Numbered from the stretch's first letter, positions 1 through 8,451 are shown. The stretch: 64,000 bases of DNA from Asticcacaulis currens (GCF_028550395.1 NZ_JAQQKW010000007.1:1-64000); one strand, 5' to 3'. Made by a program: numbers and translations. The notes: generated by a model from the letters alone, not told the origin.

Positions 1-449
1 ACCAGACCCGTCTCAAGAACGTAGGTCTTGCCATTGAAGTCCTTGAGTTCCTTGCCTTCGGCCACCAGCGTGCCGACGCCGGTGGCGGTGTAAAAGCCCG
101 GAATCCCGGCCCCGCCGGCCCGAATCCGTTCGGCCAGGGTGCCCTGCGGATTGAACTCCAGCTCCAGCTCGCCCGCCAGATACTGCCGCTCGAACTCCTT
201 GTTTTCGCCGACATAGGACGAGATCATCTTTTTGATCTGACGGGTGTTGAGCAGCATCCCCAGCCCGAAGCCATCGACCCCGGCATTGTTGGAAATGGCG
301 GTAATGCCGGTCACGCCTGAGTCGCGCAGGGCGGCGATCAGGTTCTCCGGGATACCGCACAGGCCAAAGCCCCCGGCCATCACCGTCATCCCGTCAAACG
401 TCAGCCCCTCCAGCGCACTCTTCGCGTCCGCATATATCTTCGACGGCAT
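1..449 (-). CDS. scoA: 3-oxoacid CoA-transferase subunit A, 3' part cut by window edge
   Basis: Reading leftward from an ATG at 449 gives an open frame of 149 codons that runs off the window. It begins [16 protein letters not shown] and contains the family segments [13 protein letters not shown] and [11 protein letters not shown], followed by [13 protein letters not shown]. These match subunit A of succinyl-CoA:3-ketoacid (acetoacetate) CoA transferases. The family moves CoA from succinyl-CoA to acetoacetate, making acetoacetyl-CoA. A GGGAGA ribosome site lies just upstream of the ATG. The gene diverges from the 3-hydroxybutyrate dehydrogenase-like gene, and a palindromic operator lies between them, so the two probably form one route from 3-hydroxybutyrate to acetoacetyl-CoA. 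Subunit B is presumably just outside the window. PcaI-type 3-oxoadipate transferases are related and cannot be excluded. Confidence 0.88.
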   Translation of the reverse strand, partial: MPSKIYADAKSALEGLTFDGMTVMAGGFGLCGIPENLIAALRDSGVTGITAISNNAGVDGFGLGMLLNTRQIKKMISSYVGENKEFERQYLAGELELEFNPQGTLAERIRAGGAGIPGFYTATGVGTLVAEGKELKDFNGKTYVLETGL

Positions 450-520
450 CGGTCTCTCCCGTATATTTTTGCTCATTCCTACGCACTCCGGCACGGTTTG
501 TCATCCCCTTGCGAGCAAAA

Positions 521-540
521 AATTCAGCATTTGTTGAATT
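521..540. promoter_or_regulatory. Operator-like palindrome, TTCAAC-N4-GTTGAA family
   Basis: TTCAGC-ATTT-GTTGAA at 523-538 is a palindrome with one mismatch. AA and TT on either side extend the arms. It lies between the divergent scoA (start 449) and 3-hydroxybutyrate dehydrogenase (start 629) genes. Near-identical palindromes occur at 6250-6265 and 7238-7253. Binding by the TetR protein encoded at 6426-7136 is inferred. Confidence 0.6.
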
Positions 541-628
541 TTTCATTGACCCCCTGTGACGGCCCGCCGATAGTTACCCCCGAAGCCCCGCCACCGTGCA
601 CAGAAGGGCCAAAACAGGGACACACACC

Positions 629-1420
629 ATGACCGACGCTTCTCTTCGCGGGCGGACCGCGCTGATCACCGGTTCTGTTAAGGGCATAGGTCTGGCCATC
701 GCCGAAGCCTTTGCCAGGGCCGGGGCCAATATTGCCCTGCACGGGCTGGCCACGCCGCAACAGGTCGATGCCGCCACCGATCATATCCGCCGTCTGGGGG
801 CGCAGGTGCGCTTTTTCGACGGCGATCTGCGCGACCGGGCGGCCATTGACGGCCTGATGGAGGCTGTGTGGAACTGGGGCGGCGGCATCGACATACTGAT
901 CAACAATGCCGGGGTGCAGAAGACCCTGCCTTTTGCCCAGATAGATGATGCCACCTGGGATGCGGTGTTATCGGTCAATCTGACGGCGGCGATGGCCACC
1001 CTGCGCTATGCCCTGCCGCGCATGGCGGCGCGCGGATTCGGGCGCGTCATCAATATCGCCTCGGTGCACGGCCTTGTCGCCTCGGTCGAGAAGGGGCCCT
1101 ATGTGGCCTCAAAATTCGGGCTGGTCGGCCTGTCGAAGGTGGCGGCGCTCGAATATGCGCGCACCGGCGTAACCATCAACTGCCTGTGCCCCGGCTGGAC
1201 CGAGACGGCCCTGATCGAGCCGCAGATTCAGGCGCGCGCTGCGGCCGCCGGGGGCGATCGTCAGGCGGGGATCGCGGCGCTTCTGGCCGAAAAACAGCCG
1301 TCGCAGCGCATGAGCGCGCCGGACGAAATCGCGGCGCTGGCCCTGTGGCTGTCTTCACCTCTGGCCCACAATGTGACCGGCACGGCCATCCCCATCGACG
1401 GGGGATGGACCGCGCAGTAA
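629..1420 (+). CDS. bdhA: Short-chain dehydrogenase, 3-hydroxybutyrate dehydrogenase-like
   Basis: Cytosolic NAD-dependent SDR of 263 residues. It probably oxidises (R)-3-hydroxybutyrate to acetoacetate. The Rossmann glycine motif TGSVKGIG is at residues 14-21, NNAG at 92-95, and the catalytic Ser145, Tyr158 and Lys162 (YVASK) are present. The C-terminal part, with QPSQR and the ending DGGWTAQ, is typical of 3-hydroxybutyrate dehydrogenases rather than of FabG. The ATG at 629 is preferred over an upstream GTG at 596 because AGGGA lies 8-10 bases before it and homologues start at this point. The gene diverges from the CoA-transferase subunit and shares the operator at 521-540. Another 3-hydroxyacid or sugar-alcohol substrate is possible, but the CoA-transferase neighbour favours 3-hydroxybutyrate. 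Confidence 0.85.
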   Translation: MTDASLRGRTALITGSVKGIGLAIAEAFARAGANIALHGLATPQQVDAATDHIRRLGAQVRFFDGDLRDRAAIDGLMEAVWNWGGGIDILINNAGVQKTLPFAQIDDATWDAVLSVNLTAAMATLRYALPRMAARGFGRVINIASVHGLVASVEKGPYVASKFGLVGLSKVAALEYARTGVTINCLCPGWTETALIEPQIQARAAAAGGDRQAGIAALLAEKQPSQRMSAPDEIAALALWLSSPLAHNVTGTAIPIDGGWTAQ

Positions 1421-1426
1421 ACTATC

Positions 1427-1602
1427 AGAGCGCATTCCGAAAAAAGTGTGCAACGGTTTTGGCTTCGCCGAACTCCGTTTCGGAATCAAATGCGCGACAA
1501 AACAAAATGTCAGAGCGGGATGATTTCTAAAATCATTCCGCTCAAGCCGCCATTGAGGCGGCGGCCAAGGTGGCGAAGCCCGCACCCGGCGAGGGGCTAA
1601 AC
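1427..1602. repeat. RIME-like mosaic intergenic repeat (copy a)
   Basis: Bipartite palindromic repeat. Part A (1427-1495) pairs GCGCATTCCGAAAA with CGGAATCAAATGCGC. A TTGTTTTGTCGCG-type linker follows (here in divergent form), then part B (1512-1543), AGAGCGGGATGATTT against AAATCATTCCGCTC. A tail up to 1602 (GCGGCCAAGGTGGCG and onward) recurs at 47420-47470. It fills the space between the convergent dehydrogenase and MFS genes. Confidence 0.75.
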
Positions 1603-1610
1603 ATGATGAT

Positions 1611-2876
1611 CTAATCCACCCAGTCGCGGCGGATGCGCAGCGAGGCGAAGAACAGCAGGATCGCCGCCAGCACATAGAAGCTCAGGCCCGCCAGAAACGC
1701 ATATTTGATCGAGGCGTCGCCATAGAGGGGCTTCAGATAATCCGACGCCGCGCCGAAGAACCACGTCCCCACCGCAATGCCGATCAGGTTGTTGATCAGC
1801 AGGAACAGGGACGAGATCATGGTGCGCGAATGGCCCGGCCCCAGATGCTGAACCGCCGTCAGCACCGGCCCCAGCCACATCAGGCCCAGCGCCTGCGGTA
1901 GCAGAAACAGGGCAAAGGCCGTCTCCGGCGTGGTGGCCAGCACGCCCAGCGCGTAGAGCGGCACCGAGATAATAAAGGCCACGCAGGGGATCAGCGGATA
2001 GGCGCGCTTGGACTTCTGCCCCAGCTTGTCGCCCAGCACACCGCCCAGCGCCATACCCGCCACGCCGCCGACAAACAGTAACGCCGCCAAAAACCATGAG
2101 CGCGACACGAGGTCGAGGTGCAGGGAGCGCGACAGGAAGGTCGGCAGCCAGTACATGAAACCATAGGAGACCATGGACGAACAGGCGGCCCCGAACGACA
2201 GGAGCCAGAAGGTCGGTTTGGCGAAGGCCAGCCTGCACGCGGCGATAAAGCCCAGCGGCTTGCCTGCGGAGGCGTCATAGCGTCCGCGCGGCGGGTCCTT
2301 GACCATCAGGCGGAACAGCGGCGCGATCAGAATGCCCGCACAGCCTATGGCGATGAAGGCAAAACGCCAGTCCACCTTCGCCGCCAGAAGCCCGCCGAAC
2401 AGCACACCAGCGGCGGAGCCCACGGGAATCCCGAACGAATAGATGGCCAGGGCCTTGGCCCGCTGTTTCGGCGGGAAATAGTCGGCAATCAGGCTGTAGG
2501 CCGGGGCGACGCCACCCGCTTCGCCGACGCCGACGCCCATGCGGGCGATAAACAGATGGGTGAAGTTGTGCGCCAGACCGCACAGGGCGGTAAAGCCGGA
2601 CCAGACGGCCAGAGCCGTGGTCATGATCCACACACGCGAGGTGCGGTCGGCCAGCCACGCCACCGGGATGGCGAGGGTCGTATAGAGCAGCGCAAAGGCC
2701 AGCCCGCCCATCAGCCCCAGTTGCGTATCGCTGAGGCCCAGTTCCTGCGCGATGGGGTCTTTCAGGATCGAGATGATCTGCCGGTCGAGGAAGTTGAACG
2801 TATAGACGACGATCAGGGCAAACAGCGCCAGATAACGCCCCTTGATCGGGGCCGCGTCGGGGATGGGGCTGGACAT
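1611..2876 (-). CDS. MFS transporter, spinster-like
   Basis: Inner-membrane major facilitator protein of 421 residues with about twelve hydrophobic helices. After TM1, which contains NFLDRQIIS, the sequence has the loop 2-3 motif A (LADRTSR) and a glycine-rich GVGVGEAGG segment, as in spinster-type (Spns-like) transporters of organic acids or lipids. The gene is last in a leftward series after an alpha/beta hydrolase and a TonB-dependent receptor. A strong hairpin with a T-run lies between it and the receptor, so its expression is probably lower than theirs. The context suggests import across the inner membrane of the compound, or its hydrolysis product, that the receptor takes up. The substrate itself cannot be read from the sequence. 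Confidence 0.85.
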   Translation of the reverse strand: MSSPIPDAAPIKGRYLALFALIVVYTFNFLDRQIISILKDPIAQELGLSDTQLGLMGGLAFALLYTTLAIPVAWLADRTSRVWIMTTALAVWSGFTALCGLAHNFTHLFIARMGVGVGEAGGVAPAYSLIADYFPPKQRAKALAIYSFGIPVGSAAGVLFGGLLAAKVDWRFAFIAIGCAGILIAPLFRLMVKDPPRGRYDASAGKPLGFIAACRLAFAKPTFWLLSFGAACSSMVSYGFMYWLPTFLSRSLHLDLVSRSWFLAALLFVGGVAGMALGGVLGDKLGQKSKRAYPLIPCVAFIISVPLYALGVLATTPETAFALFLLPQALGLMWLGPVLTAVQHLGPGHSRTMISSLFLLINNLIGIAVGTWFFGAASDYLKPLYGDASIKYAFLAGLSFYVLAAILLFFASLRIRRDWVD

Positions 2877-2890
2877 GAAGTGGCCTCAGA

Positions 2891-2932
2891 AAAAAGAACC
2901 TCTTCTCCGTAGAAAACCTACGGAGAAGAGGT
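2891..2932 (-). terminator. Rho-independent terminator or attenuator between receptor and MFS genes
   Basis: A perfect 15-bp stem (ACCTCTTCTCCGTAG and its complement, 2898-2932) with a 5-base loop. Read leftward it is followed by TTCTTTTTT. It lies 25 bases downstream of the receptor stop and just before the MFS start, so it probably limits read-through into the transporter. Confidence 0.8.
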
Positions 2933-2957
2933 CAGGATACAGACCTTAATTCGTTAC

Positions 2958-5222
2958 TTAGTAACGATATTCCAGAGTGAGGGTCACGGTGCGCGGCGCG
3001 CCGTAGAAGGCCGACACCGAGTTGCCGAACAGCGGCGAGACGCTGCTGGGGAAGTTATAGCCGCCCGTGCGGTAGCGCTCATCGCTGAGGTTGCGGCCAT
3101 AGAGGCCGACCTTGTACTTCGCACCAGGCGCGGTCCAGGTGACGCCCATATCATAGAGCCAGTAGGCCTTCTGATCGAGGGCCGCATTGGCCGCTTCGAA
3201 CATCTGCATGTCGGAGCGGTAGCTGGCCTGCGGTGACACGACCAGCGAACCGCCGAAGGCGTCGGTCTTATAGGTGAGGCCGAAATTGTTGGTCCATTCC
3301 GGCGTCATCTGGAACTTATAGACCCCGGCCAGATTGACGTAAGACGCGGTCAGCACGTTGTAGCTGATGAATTCGTCGAACTTGGCGTCCGTATAGCCGA
3401 GGGCGAAATTGCCGGTCAGCTTGTCCGAGAAGCGCAGCGTGCCTTCAAATTCCGCGCCGCGGATCGAAGCCTTACCGGCGTTTTCGACCTGAGAGGCGAC
3501 CGTCGCACCCACGGGGGTCTGACGGGTGATCTGCATGTCGTCGTACTTCGAATCGAAGACGGCGAAGGTGAAGTTCAGCAGGCCGTCAAAGGTGGTGCCT
3601 TTCAGGCCGATTTCCTTGCTGAGCACGGTTTCCGGGTTGTAGCCATTGACGGTCGAAGGCGTCAGGATGACGTCGCCGCGCATGTCGAAGCCGCCCGATT
3701 TGAAGCCTTCGGAGACGGCTGCATAGCCGGTCAGGGCCGGGGTGAAGGCATAGGACAGCGAGACGCGCGGCGTAAACTTGTCGAACGACTTGTCATTGGT
3801 ATAGTCCGACCGCAGCAGCGTGCGCGCACCCGCGCCGCCGAAGACGGGCGAGGGGGCGCCGGCATAGTTGGCCCGATAGACGGTGCCGCGCTTGTTATCC
3901 TTGGTGTAGCGCCCCCCGAACGACAGCGACCACTTGTCCGTCAGCTTGTAGTTAAAGTCGGCAAAGGCGGCGACCGAGTTGGTACGCACCTTGCCCTGGG
4001 TCAGGGTGGTGGCCAGATTGCCGAGTATGGTGGTGTCGAACGCGCCCGCTGCCGTGCTGTTCAGATAGAAGACGCCCGCCACCCACGACCAGCGCTCGCC
4101 GCCATAGGTGAACTGGAACTCCTGCGTGGCCTGCGTGTCTTCGTACTTGGCCGGCACGTCCATGAAGCCGCCCGGCGTGTTGTCGAAGTCGATCTTGGTC
4201 GCCGTTTCGCCCGAACGCACGGCCGAGATCGACTTGAAGGTCAGCTTGTCCGAGACCTTGTATTCCGCCGTCAGCGACACGCCGTCGGTTTCGACCTTGT
4301 TCTTGTCGCCCAGACCCGCATAGGTGTCGTAAGGGTCCGCCGGAGGGGTGTTCCAGGCCGCCTGCGCGCCCGTATAGAGCGGGCCGCCCAGCGAATTGAG
4401 GGCAGGGGTTTCGCGGTGACCGTGACGGGCGTTGGAATCGTCCTGCGTGCGGTCATAGGCGAGGCGAAACGAAAGCTTGTCCGTCGGGTTATATTCGGCA
4501 CTCAGGCGGACGGCGGTGACGTCCTTGTTGTAATGCTCAGCTCCGGTGAACAGGTTTTTGCCGAAGCCGTCGCGGTTATATTTGGCAATCGCCGCGCCGA
4601 CGGCGAACTGATCCGACAGGGGCACGGAGCCGGTCAGGACGAGATCGCGCTGATTATAGCTGCCCAGCGAGCCGCGCGCCATGAAGGTGGGCGAGGTCAT
4701 GTCCAGCGGCTTGGTGACGTATTTGATCGCGCCGCCGATGGTGTTGCGGCCATAGAGGGTGCCTTGCGGGCCGCGCAGCACTTCGACGCGCTGCACATCA
4801 TAGATGTCGAGCACGGCGCCTTGCGGACGCGCCACATAGACGTCATCGACATAGAGGCCGACGCCCGGTTCAAAGCCCCACAGCGGGTCCTGCTGACCGA
4901 CGCCGCGGATAAAGGCGATCAGGGTCGAGTTGGAGCCGCGCGCCACCTGAAGCGTCATGTTGGGGGCTTGCTGCTGAAGCGCGGTGATGTCCTGCGCGCC
5001 GGTCTGGTCAAGCTTGGCCGACGAGAAGGTGGAGACGGCGATCGGCACGTCCTTCAGGGTTTCGGCGCGGCGGCGGGCGGTGACGACAACGTCGGTCACC
5101 TCATCGGACGAGGCGGCGGGTTGTGGTGCGGTTTGGGCAAAGGCCTGCGGCGCGGCGGCGGCCAGAAGGGTGCCGAGGCTGGCCACGGAGGCCATCAGCA
5201 AGGGTTTGAAGGTCTGTTTCAT
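2958..5222 (-). CDS. TonB-dependent outer-membrane receptor
   Basis: Outer-membrane receptor of 754 residues. The signal peptide is about residues 1-29, with cleavage after AFA. A TonB-box-like stretch, TDVVVTARRR, is at about 43-52. The plug (about 55-165) contains LRGPQGTLYGRNTIGG, and a beta-barrel ends in the aromatic C terminus LEYRY. It is of the Caulobacterales or sphingomonad type used for nutrients other than iron. The gene lies 64 bases after the alpha/beta hydrolase and is probably cotranscribed with it. The operator palindromes upstream of the hydrolase probably control both. A GTTGAA half-site lies at 5246-5251 just ahead of this gene. The ligand is unknown; the context suggests an ester or oligomer that yields a hydroxy acid. 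Confidence 0.93.
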   Translation of the reverse strand: MKQTFKPLLMASVASLGTLLAAAAPQAFAQTAPQPAASSDEVTDVVVTARRRAETLKDVPIAVSTFSSAKLDQTGAQDITALQQQAPNMTLQVARGSNSTLIAFIRGVGQQDPLWGFEPGVGLYVDDVYVARPQGAVLDIYDVQRVEVLRGPQGTLYGRNTIGGAIKYVTKPLDMTSPTFMARGSLGSYNQRDLVLTGSVPLSDQFAVGAAIAKYNRDGFGKNLFTGAEHYNKDVTAVRLSAEYNPTDKLSFRLAYDRTQDDSNARHGHRETPALNSLGGPLYTGAQAAWNTPPADPYDTYAGLGDKNKVETDGVSLTAEYKVSDKLTFKSISAVRSGETATKIDFDNTPGGFMDVPAKYEDTQATQEFQFTYGGERWSWVAGVFYLNSTAAGAFDTTILGNLATTLTQGKVRTNSVAAFADFNYKLTDKWSLSFGGRYTKDNKRGTVYRANYAGAPSPVFGGAGARTLLRSDYTNDKSFDKFTPRVSLSYAFTPALTGYAAVSEGFKSGGFDMRGDVILTPSTVNGYNPETVLSKEIGLKGTTFDGLLNFTFAVFDSKYDDMQITRQTPVGATVASQVENAGKASIRGAEFEGTLRFSDKLTGNFALGYTDAKFDEFISYNVLTASYVNLAGVYKFQMTPEWTNNFGLTYKTDAFGGSLVVSPQASYRSDMQMFEAANAALDQKAYWLYDMGVTWTAPGAKYKVGLYGRNLSDERYRTGGYNFPSSVSPLFGNSVSAFYGAPRTVTLTLEYRY

Positions 5223-5286
5223 GGAGTTTCCCTGTAAAAATTATAGTTGAAACGCGTACTTGGAGAACACGGCGCCGACACCCGGA

Positions 5287-6213
5287 TCAGGGGCGCAGGG
5301 CCTGTTCCCGTAAAAAGGCTTCGATGGCCGTCAGGGCCACGGGTTCGTCCAGCAGGGGCGCATGACCCCGGTCGGGCACGGTAACGGCTATGGTGCGCGG
5401 GTGGGTGTCGCCCATACGTTGCAGGGTCTCCGCCGACAGAAGGTCGGACAGAGCGCCGCGCAGGGCGAGGACGGGGATGTCTTTCAGGCTGGCCCACAGG
5501 TCCCAGAGTTCGGGCGGGGCGACGGCCTGACTGCCGGGGGCCATGCCCGCCGATATGGCCGGATCGTAGGCGGCGACCGGGCGGCCTTCGACCTCGACGC
5601 AGGTGCGGCGCGCAAAGGCCATCCAGTCCGCCGGGCCGAAATCGGGAAAGGCCTCGGCATTGATCAGGCGGGCAGCCTCGGCGGCCTCCTGCCAGGTGGT
5701 GGCCGGCTTGCCCTTGCCCACATAGCCGCGGATGCGTTCCAGCCCTTCGGGCGACAGCTTCGGACCCACATCATTGAGCACGATGCCACGCACGCACTGC
5801 GGCGCGGTGGCCGCCAGCAGCATCGAGATCAGCCCGCCCATCGAGGTGCCGATAAAGGTAGCGCGCGCGATCCCCAGGTGCGCCATCAGAGCCAGCATGT
5901 CCTGCACATAGACGCCCAGCGCATAGTTTGCCGCTTCGCTGTCATAGTCGGAGCGCCCGCGCCCGCGCTGATCCGGGATGATAAAGCGATGATCGGCGGG
6001 AAGGCGAGCCATCAGCGGCTCGAAATCGGCGCTGTTGCGCGTCAGGCCGTGCAGGCAGATCACCACGCGCTCCGCCGTCGGGTTATAGTCGCGGGCATAG
6101 AGGCGCAGGCGTCTGCTGCCCAGCGAATCGGCTCCGCTCAGATAGGTCACGTCGTGGTAGCTGGGCTCTGCCGGCATGGGCATTGCGTCCTGTGCTGTTT
6201 TTCCCGTGTGCAT
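5287..6213 (-). CDS. Alpha/beta hydrolase (esterase-like), cytosolic
   Basis: Alpha/beta-fold hydrolase of 308 residues without a signal peptide. The oxyanion-hole HG is at residues 55-56 (CLHGLTRN) and the acid-loop DQRGRGRSD at 81-89. The nucleophile elbow GTSMGG carries Ser124, and the catalytic His284 is in DRGHAPLLDEP near the C terminus. It is the first gene of the leftward hydrolase, receptor and MFS series, and it diverges from the TetR regulator. Two operator-like palindromes lie in the shared 212-base control region. An internal start at 6183 is possible. In this neighbourhood it may cleave an imported ester to a 3-hydroxy acid; this is inference, since the fold alone does not define the substrate. 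Confidence 0.85.
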   Translation of the reverse strand: MHTGKTAQDAMPMPAEPSYHDVTYLSGADSLGSRRLRLYARDYNPTAERVVICLHGLTRNSADFEPLMARLPADHRFIIPDQRGRGRSDYDSEAANYALGVYVQDMLALMAHLGIARATFIGTSMGGLISMLLAATAPQCVRGIVLNDVGPKLSPEGLERIRGYVGKGKPATTWQEAAEAARLINAEAFPDFGPADWMAFARRTCVEVEGRPVAAYDPAISAGMAPGSQAVAPPELWDLWASLKDIPVLALRGALSDLLSAETLQRMGDTHPRTIAVTVPDRGHAPLLDEPVALTAIEAFLREQALRP

Positions 6214-6249
6214 CCGGTTTCTTTGAGCGAACCGGTAACCAGAGCATTT

Positions 6250-6265
6250 TTCAACACCCGTTGAA
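6250..6265. promoter_or_regulatory. Operator-like perfect palindrome TTCAAC-ACCC-GTTGAA
   Basis: A perfect 6-4-6 palindrome between the divergent hydrolase (start 6213) and TetR (start 6426) genes. It is the best member of the family also seen at 523-538 and 7238-7253. A site this close to a TetR gene is usually its own operator. Confidence 0.7.
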
Positions 6266-6277
6266 TGTCAAGCTGGT

Positions 6278-6300
6278 AAATTCAAATTGCCGTTGAAATT
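6278..6300. promoter_or_regulatory. Second, imperfect operator copy in the hydrolase/TetR control region
   Basis: AAATTCAA (6278-6285) and TTGAAATT (6293-6300) form 8-base arms with one mismatch around a 7-base spacer. The core resembles TTCAAC-N4-GTTGAA, but the halves are one base further apart. It may be a weaker site. Confidence 0.4.
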
Positions 6301-6425
6301 AACCTTGCTGTGGCCAAATCGGCGCACCCTGTATTCGCAGACGAACGGAGGAAAAACGTTTTCCTTTTCGCCGTCTGCGCGCCTGTGTTAGACGGGTGGA
6401 TCATCGAATCTCATTCCGTGGATAC

Positions 6426-7136
6426 ATGCCGCCCGACTCTGCCCCTGAACCGATCGTCAAAAGCCCCAAGGGCCGCCGCAAGGTGTCGGATGCGCCGTCG
6501 CGCCGCGATCTGGTGCTGGATGCCGCCGAGGCGCTTTTTTCACGGCATGGCTTTGACGGGGTGACGGTGCGTCAGGTGGCGCAGGCGGCGGGCGTCGATG
6601 TGGCCCTGCCCAACTATTATTTCGAATCCAAGCAAGGCCTTTATGATGCGGTCTTCGGGCGGCGGGCGCTGGTGCTCAACGACCGGCGCGAGGCGGCCTT
6701 GCGGCGGGTGATGGACAGCGAAGATGCGCCCACTCTGGAGTCGATCCTGCGCGCCTTTATCGTGCCGGTGCAGACCATGCACGCCGCCGCCGATCCGGGC
6801 TTTCGCAACTATTGCCGGCTGGTGGCGCAGGTCAATTCGTCGGGCGTGCTGGCCCCGATGATGACCACGCATTTCGACCGCCTGATCCTCAAATTCATCG
6901 ACGCCCTGCGCCGCGTCCTGCCGCACGTGGCTGACCGCGAGCTGTACTGGGGCTATCACTGCCTGTCGGGGGCTTTGACCCTGACCATGGCCTCGACCGG
7001 GCGCATCGACCACCTGTCGAACGGCCTGTGCCGCTCGGACGACGCCGAAGACGCCTATGAGCACCTGATCAGCTTTCATCTGGGGGCGTTTCAGGCCATG
7101 GAAGACCGCGCGAGAGCGATATGTCGAAAAGTGTGA
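6426..7136 (+). CDS. TetR-family transcriptional regulator
   Basis: DNA-binding regulator of 236 residues. The N-terminal helix-turn-helix reads LDAAEALFSRHGFDGVTVRQ, then VAQAAGVDVALPNYYFESK (about residues 31-69), a standard TetR domain. A ligand-binding domain of about 150 residues follows. The ATG at 6426 is chosen over a GTG at 6396, which would add ten residues of low similarity. The last residues (ICRKV) and the stop codon fall inside a RIME-like repeat at 7113-7190, so the C terminus has been formed by the repeat. The gene diverges from the hydrolase operon, and palindromes lie in its promoter, in that of bdhA and in that of the esterase. It is the obvious candidate regulator of all of them. 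The ligand is unknown. Confidence 0.88.
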   Translation: MPPDSAPEPIVKSPKGRRKVSDAPSRRDLVLDAAEALFSRHGFDGVTVRQVAQAAGVDVALPNYYFESKQGLYDAVFGRRALVLNDRREAALRRVMDSEDAPTLESILRAFIVPVQTMHAAADPGFRNYCRLVAQVNSSGVLAPMMTTHFDRLILKFIDALRRVLPHVADRELYWGYHCLSGALTLTMASTGRIDHLSNGLCRSDDAEDAYEHLISFHLGAFQAMEDRARAICRKV

Positions 7137-7190
7137 GCGGTTTTCGACAAAAATATCGCGATCATACAAAAATCCAGAGCGGGATGAGGC
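7113..7190. repeat. RIME-like mosaic repeat (copy b), overlaps the TetR 3' end
   Basis: AGAGCGATATGTCGAAAAGTG pairs imperfectly with GTTTTCGACAAAAATATCGCG. It is followed by linker-like sequence and a degenerate AGAGCGGGATGAGG half. It supplies the last codons and the stop of the TetR gene. Confidence 0.7.
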
Positions 7191-7237
7191 TTCCATTTAG
7201 GGCATCTCGCCCTACGGCGGCAGTCGCCAAGGTCTGA

Positions 7238-7253
7238 TTCTACATCTGTTGAA
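7238..7253. promoter_or_regulatory. Operator-like palindrome upstream of the esterase gene
   Basis: TTCTAC-ATCT-GTTGAA is one mismatch from the perfect palindrome. It is centred about 72 bases before the esterase ATG, and the flanking TTTC resembles the context of the site at 521-540. Confidence 0.5.
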
Positions 7254-7317
7254 TTTCTCATTGCGCCCGGCGGGGGATGCGGTCATTCTCCGGCAAAACA
7301 CAACCGGGAGACGCCAC

Positions 7318-8451
7318 ATGAAACGCCTGCTGCCTGTCCTGACTGTCGGAGCCTGCCTTATGACCACGCCGCTGGCGGCTGAGCCCATCGTACCGACGCC
7401 GGCGGAGGCGCAGGCCGTGGCCTTCATGCAGCAGGACGAGGCGTGGTTTGTCGCCCACCTCAAAGGCCCGCGCGAAGTGTCTGAGGGCCACACGCTCGAT
7501 CCGCGTCTGCAATATGTGCTGGAAAATGTGACGCGTCCGGCGGCCACCCCGGCGGTCAAGGCGCAGATGCGCGCCGTCTATGCCAGCGAGGCCGGGCGTA
7601 CCGCCACGCGCGCCGCGCTCGACCGCTACTGGGCGACGCGCACCGCACCCGTCGAAGGGGTGCTGGCCACCGACCGCAGCATCCCGACGCGCGGCGGCGA
7701 CTTGCCCTTGCGCATCTTCGTCCCGGCAGCCTTGCAGGGCGTAAAATCTGCGCCGGTTCTGGTCTATTATCACGGCGGCGGCTTCATGTTCGGCAGCCTC
7801 GACGCCTTTGACCCCAGCCTGCGGGCGCTGGCGCGCGACCTGAAGATGATCGTGGTCGCCCCCGGTTACCGTCTGGCCCCCGAACACCCGTACCCGGCGG
7901 CGCATCAGGACGCCGCAGACGCCTGGGCGTGGGTGGCGGCGCACGCGGCGGAGTTCGGCGGCGATGTCAAACGCCTGAGCCTCGGTGGCGACAGTGCCGG
8001 GGGCACCCTGGCCCTGTCGGTGGCGCTGAAACAGAAAAAGGCCGCAACCCCTCCGGCGGGGCTTCTGCTCTACTACCCGGGGGTGGATCGCGTGAACAAC
8101 TATCCGTCGATGACGGAGCTGGGCAGCGGTTACGGCCTCGATGCCGACAATCTGGAGTACCTGGCGGCGCAGGTTTATCCTGCCGGCACGACGCCGCCCG
8201 CTGAGGACGCCTCACCCATGCAGGCCGATCTGAAAGGCCTGCCCGCCACGGTGATCGTCACGGCGGGCTTTGATCCGTTGAAAGACTCGCAGCGCGCCTT
8301 TGCCGATAAGCTGAGCGGGGCGGGGGTGACGGTCAAACGCCTGCACTACCCCAGCCTGATCCACGCCTTCCTGCAAACCACGGCCTACGTTCCTGCGGCG
8401 CAAAAGGCGCAGACGGAGTCGGCGACGCTGTTTGCACAGACCCGGAAATAA
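7318..8451 (+). CDS. Exported alpha/beta hydrolase, hormone-sensitive-lipase type esterase
   Basis: Esterase of 377 residues with a signal peptide of about 21 residues (MKRLLPVLTVGACLMTTPLA). The HGGGF oxyanion motif is at 152-156 and the nucleophile GDSAGG at 224-229 (Ser226). An acid residue is in GFDPLKD and a histidine in SLIHAF. Together these place it in the HSL (family IV) esterases. The ATG at 7318 has GGGAG six bases upstream and starts the signal peptide; the earlier in-frame start at 7249 does not. An operator palindrome lies 65-80 bases upstream. It would act in the periplasm or outside the cell, perhaps on the ester that the rest of the regulon uses. The substrate is not known. 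Confidence 0.87.
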   Translation: MKRLLPVLTVGACLMTTPLAAEPIVPTPAEAQAVAFMQQDEAWFVAHLKGPREVSEGHTLDPRLQYVLENVTRPAATPAVKAQMRAVYASEAGRTATRAALDRYWATRTAPVEGVLATDRSIPTRGGDLPLRIFVPAALQGVKSAPVLVYYHGGGFMFGSLDAFDPSLRALARDLKMIVVAPGYRLAPEHPYPAAHQDAADAWAWVAAHAAEFGGDVKRLSLGGDSAGGTLALSVALKQKKAATPPAGLLLYYPGVDRVNNYPSMTELGSGYGLDADNLEYLAAQVYPAGTTPPAEDASPMQADLKGLPATVIVTAGFDPLKDSQRAFADKLSGAGVTVKRLHYPSLIHAFLQTTAYVPAAQKAQTESATLFAQTRK

